Positions 13,293 to 14,812 of a stretch of DNA of 14,812 nucleotides are shown here, piece after piece. The notes under the pieces are model-generated. The model was not told where the DNA came from. It was given only the letters and a program-made list of their open reading frames with translations, and ran no database searches. This stretch comes from JBBRHF01 sp038223055. GTDB taxonomy: Bacteria > Actinomycetota > Actinomycetes > JACCUZ01. Each line of letters begins with the position of its first letter. Position 1 is the stretch's first letter. The stretch lies in the NCBI GenBank assembly GCA_038223055.1, contig JBBRHF010000106.1, forward strand, positions 1 to 14,812. Direction: 5' to 3'. The position numbers were made by a program, and so were the translations under genes.

Positions 13293-13922
13293 TCAGGCCT
13301 GGACCGCTTGATCGGCGACCGAACCGGTCTCCTCGGCCGGCTGGTCGGTCCGGTCGTCGCGCTCGTGGCGCTCGGCCTTCTCGGCCGCACGCTCGGCGCG
13401 CGCATCGGCCTTCTTCTTGGTCGGGCCGAGCACCATGATCATGTTGCGACCATCCTGCTTGGGCGCCGACTCGACGAACCCGAGTTCGGAAACGTCGGTC
13501 GCCAACCGCTGTAGCAGCCGGAAGCCCAACTCTGGCCGGGACTGCTCGCGACCCCGGAACATGATGGTGATCTTGACCTTGTCGCCTTGCTTGAGGAACC
13601 GCACCACGTGACCCTTCTTGGTCTCGTAGTCGTGCGGGTCGATCTTCGGCCGGAGCTTCATCTCCTTGATGACCGTGTTCACCTGGTTCTTGCGCGCTTC
13701 ACGCGCCTTCTGCGCGGACTCGTACTTGAACTTGCCGTAATCCATGAGCTTGCAGACAGGCGGGCGGGCCATCGGTGCGACCTCGACCAGGTCGAGATCT
13801 GCCTCCTGGGCCAGGCGCAGCGCGTCCCCGATGGCAACGATGCCGACCTGTTCGCCGTTGGGACCGACAAGTCGCACCTCGTTGACGCGAATCCTGTCGT
13901 TGATCCTGGGCTCGGTGCTGAT
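13293..13922 (-). CDS. infC: Translation initiation factor IF-3
   Basis: IF-3 binds the 30S subunit, keeps it apart from 50S and checks the start codon and initiator tRNA. The reading gives 209 residues: the N-terminal domain begins (M)STEPRINDRIRVNEVRLVG, a central stretch has RPPVCKLMDYGKFKYE, and the C-terminal domain has KKGHVVRFLKQGDKVKITIM and FRGREQSRPELG. A charged 40-residue tail, rich in Ala, Glu, Arg and Asp, follows. There is no ATG, GTG or TTG near the conserved start. AGGAGG lies 4 nt before an ATC codon at 13920-13922 that encodes the first residue of the conserved block, so I choose ATC. This fits the known use of rare start codons for infC autoregulation in E. coli (AUU). Confidence 0.95.
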   Translation of the reverse strand: MSTEPRINDRIRVNEVRLVGPNGEQVGIVAIGDALRLAQEADLDLVEVAPMARPPVCKLMDYGKFKYESAQKAREARKNQVNTVIKEMKLRPKIDPHDYETKKGHVVRFLKQGDKVKITIMFRGREQSRPELGFRLLQRLATDVSELGFVESAPKQDGRNMIMVLGPTKKKADARAERAAEKAERHERDDRTDQPAEETGSVADQAVQA

Positions 13923-13926
13923 GGGG

Positions 13927-13932
13927 CCTCCT
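13927..13932 (-). promoter_or_regulatory. Ribosome-binding site deciding the infC ATC start
   Basis: AGGAGG on the minus strand, a perfect Shine-Dalgarno sequence, lies 4 nt before the ATC codon at 13920-13922 and has no usual start codon after it. It supports initiation at ATC. The longer 11-mer GAGGAGGCCCC at 13923-13933 occurs again 190 bp upstream at 14113-14123. Confidence 0.7.
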
Positions 13933-13955
13933 CGTAGACGTCCGACGGACCACAA

Positions 13956-13993
13956 CGCGGAAGGGCTTCCGCGTCGACGCCAGCGGAAGCCCT
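13956..13993 (-). other. Overlapping alternative hairpins upstream of infC
   Basis: In minus-strand order, AGGGCTTCCGC (13993-13983) pairs perfectly with GCGGAAGCCCT (13972-13962) over an 10-nt loop, giving an 11-bp stem. The same right arm can instead fold with the next segment: CGCGGAAG (13973-13966) pairs with CTTCCGCG (13963-13956) in a short hairpin of at most 7 bp. The two folds exclude each other. They end about 23 nt before the infC ribosome-binding site. The inverted repeats are certain; switching is inferred. Confidence 0.6.
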
Positions 13994-14264
13994 GAAACCC
14001 GGGCGGGGACGCGCTTGCGGCGCGACCTCGCCGGACCGACCGCCCGCAGGCGGCTGATCCGGGACCGGAACCCGACGACCGGCGTGGTGCCGGTCGATGC
14101 GGGTGGGAGAAAGGGGCCTCCTCTTGCGCGACGAGGTCGCTCCAGCCCTCAGGCGCGGGACGACCTCGACGGGTCGGCTCCCACCCTAGCAACGGACCGC
14201 GCGATCCGCCCAATCACCTCCGGCACACCGTGGTGTCGTCCGACTGGTTCTCGGGGGCTCCGGG

Positions 14265-14812
14265 TCACCCCTGCGACCCTGGTGCTGGACTGGACCGAGT
14301 CCAGAGTAGCCGGCCCGGGTCTCCGTCGAGCTCCGCTCCCGGCTCGTGCACGGCCAGATCAAGGCCGCGGACGGCGCCGGCCGCCCACGTCTCGAGCGCA
14401 GCCAACCGCCGGGCCAGCCGATCGGCCACCGTAGCGACGGACCAGGGGACGGCCAGTGCGACGGTGAGTCGGCCGTCCGCGCCGGCCCACGGGCCCAGCC
14501 AGGCGGATCGGACGGCCGGATCGGCCCGCAGCACGGCGAGGATGGCGGAGACGAGCGCCTCGTCGTCGTACGCGGGGACCTGGCCCCTCCCTTCGGCCAG
14601 CGCCACCGCCTCCGGCGCCTCGAGCACCACGGTCTGCGGGCCTGCGACGTCGACGACGATCACCTCGGCCGCCTCGGCGAGCGCCACCCGCGCCGCACGG
14701 GGACCCAGGACCGGCATCGGGCGCGCGTGCGGGTCCCACCGGGTGAGCGCGGGCAGGCCGCTGAACACCGGCAGCGCGCGGCGGCCGTCGGTGCCGACGA
14801 GCAGAGGCACGG
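14265..14812 (-). CDS. SseB-family protein, 5' end outside the window
   Basis: This is the C-terminal 182 residues of a protein whose frame stays open to the window edge. The visible start, VPLLVGTDGRRALPVFSGLPALTRWDPHARPMPVLGPRAA, resembles the SseB N-terminal domain, which usually has a pattern like TpDGrrALPVFTS..aL.rWdp.ARPvPv. The rest carries a second alpha/beta part (about 85-165) and ends in a short Pro/Gly tail. A GTG at 14808-14810 could be read as a start, but it lies inside the conserved domain, so the true start must be upstream. Proteins of this family sit next to infC in Streptomyces, as I recall. Their role is not established; in enterobacteria SseB was linked to serine sensitivity. 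Confidence 0.8.
   Translation of the reverse strand, partial: VPLLVGTDGRRALPVFSGLPALTRWDPHARPMPVLGPRAARVALAEAAEVIVVDVAGPQTVVLEAPEAVALAEGRGQVPAYDDEALVSAILAVLRADPAVRSAWLGPWAGADGRLTVALAVPWSVATVADRLARRLAALETWAAGAVRGLDLAVHEPGAELDGDPGRLLWTRSSPAPGSQG

Larger units (their letters stand above)
13923..14264 (-). promoter_or_regulatory. infC operon promoter and long structured leader
   Basis: This 342-bp stretch between the SseB-family stop and infC has no convincing gene. On the minus strand TAGGGT (14183-14188) is a likely -10 element, but the -35 is poor (TTGGGC about 19 bp upstream), leaving a leader of roughly 250 nt. The leader holds an 11-bp perfect hairpin (13962-13993) with an overlapping alternative one, an 8-nt CGAGGTCG element twice (14161-14168 and 14023-14030) flanking its complement CGACCTCG (14132-14139), and a second copy of the infC ribosome-binding sequence (14113-14123). 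Such features suggest post-transcriptional control of initiation factor and ribosomal protein synthesis. I do not recognise a known leader family. Confidence 0.5.

Noticed and set aside
13923..14213. Infected longer IF-3 with a 97-residue N-terminal extension
   Set aside because: It is low-complexity leader sequence containing hairpins, while the IF-3 family starts at the ATC-encoded position.
14225..14236. ACACC-GT-GGTGT inverted repeat after the SseB-family stop as a terminator
   Set aside because: The stem is at most 4-5 bp with a tiny loop and no T tract, so it is too weak to call.

Overview
The window is from a high-GC Gram-positive bacterium of the class Actinomycetes. The evidence is the very high G+C and GC-ending codon use, frequent GTG starts, a PheS that begins MSAPNKSYDP as in Streptomyces-type proteins, and the gene order infC-rpmI-rplT-SpoU methylase-orphan kinase-pheST-argCJBDR, which I recall from Streptomyces and relatives. 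The genus cannot be fixed; argG directly after argR and the absence of argF differ from the Streptomyces arrangement I remember. This is core chromosome. I see no transposase, phage gene, CRISPR array, tRNA or rRNA.

Nearly everything is transcribed on the minus strand, so biological order runs from high to low coordinates. (1) 14812-12543: the 3' part of an SseB-family gene, a long structured leader, then the translation block infC (ATC start), rpmI and rplT, followed by a SpoU/TrmH-type RNA methyltransferase. (2) 11676-10365: a soluble PAS-type orphan histidine kinase, with an 18-bp tandem repeat array just upstream and an 8-bp tandem repeat array just downstream. (3) 10364-10116: the only plus-strand gene, a small Cys-rich DUF5999-like protein, divergent from pheS. 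(4) 9929-6337: pheS-pheT, encoding the two subunits of phenylalanyl-tRNA synthetase. (5) 6199-92: the arginine operon argC-argJ-argB-argD-argR-argG.

The arginine operon has a compact control region. Two ARG boxes, 20 bp centre to centre, lie over a -35/-10 pair that ends 7 nt before the argC ATG. This suggests a leaderless transcript shut off by ArgR, which the operon itself encodes. Every junction in the operon is a 4-nt ATGA or GTGA overlap, so translation is probably coupled throughout. ArgC, ArgJ, ArgB and ArgD form the cyclic acetyl-ornithine route, and ArgG acts after citrulline; argF (and argH) must be elsewhere.

The most unusual observation is at the argC-argJ junction. A tandem duplication of about 47 bp has copied the ATGA overlap, creating a 16-codon mini-ORF (MSVAAAAQGSFAGVAP) that overlaps argC by 4 nt at its start and argJ by 4 nt at its end. 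Other items worth checking are the infC leader (alternative hairpins, a duplicated ribosome-binding sequence, ATC start) and the two repeat arrays flanking the kinase gene. I see no convincing evidence of a wholly new multi-gene system.
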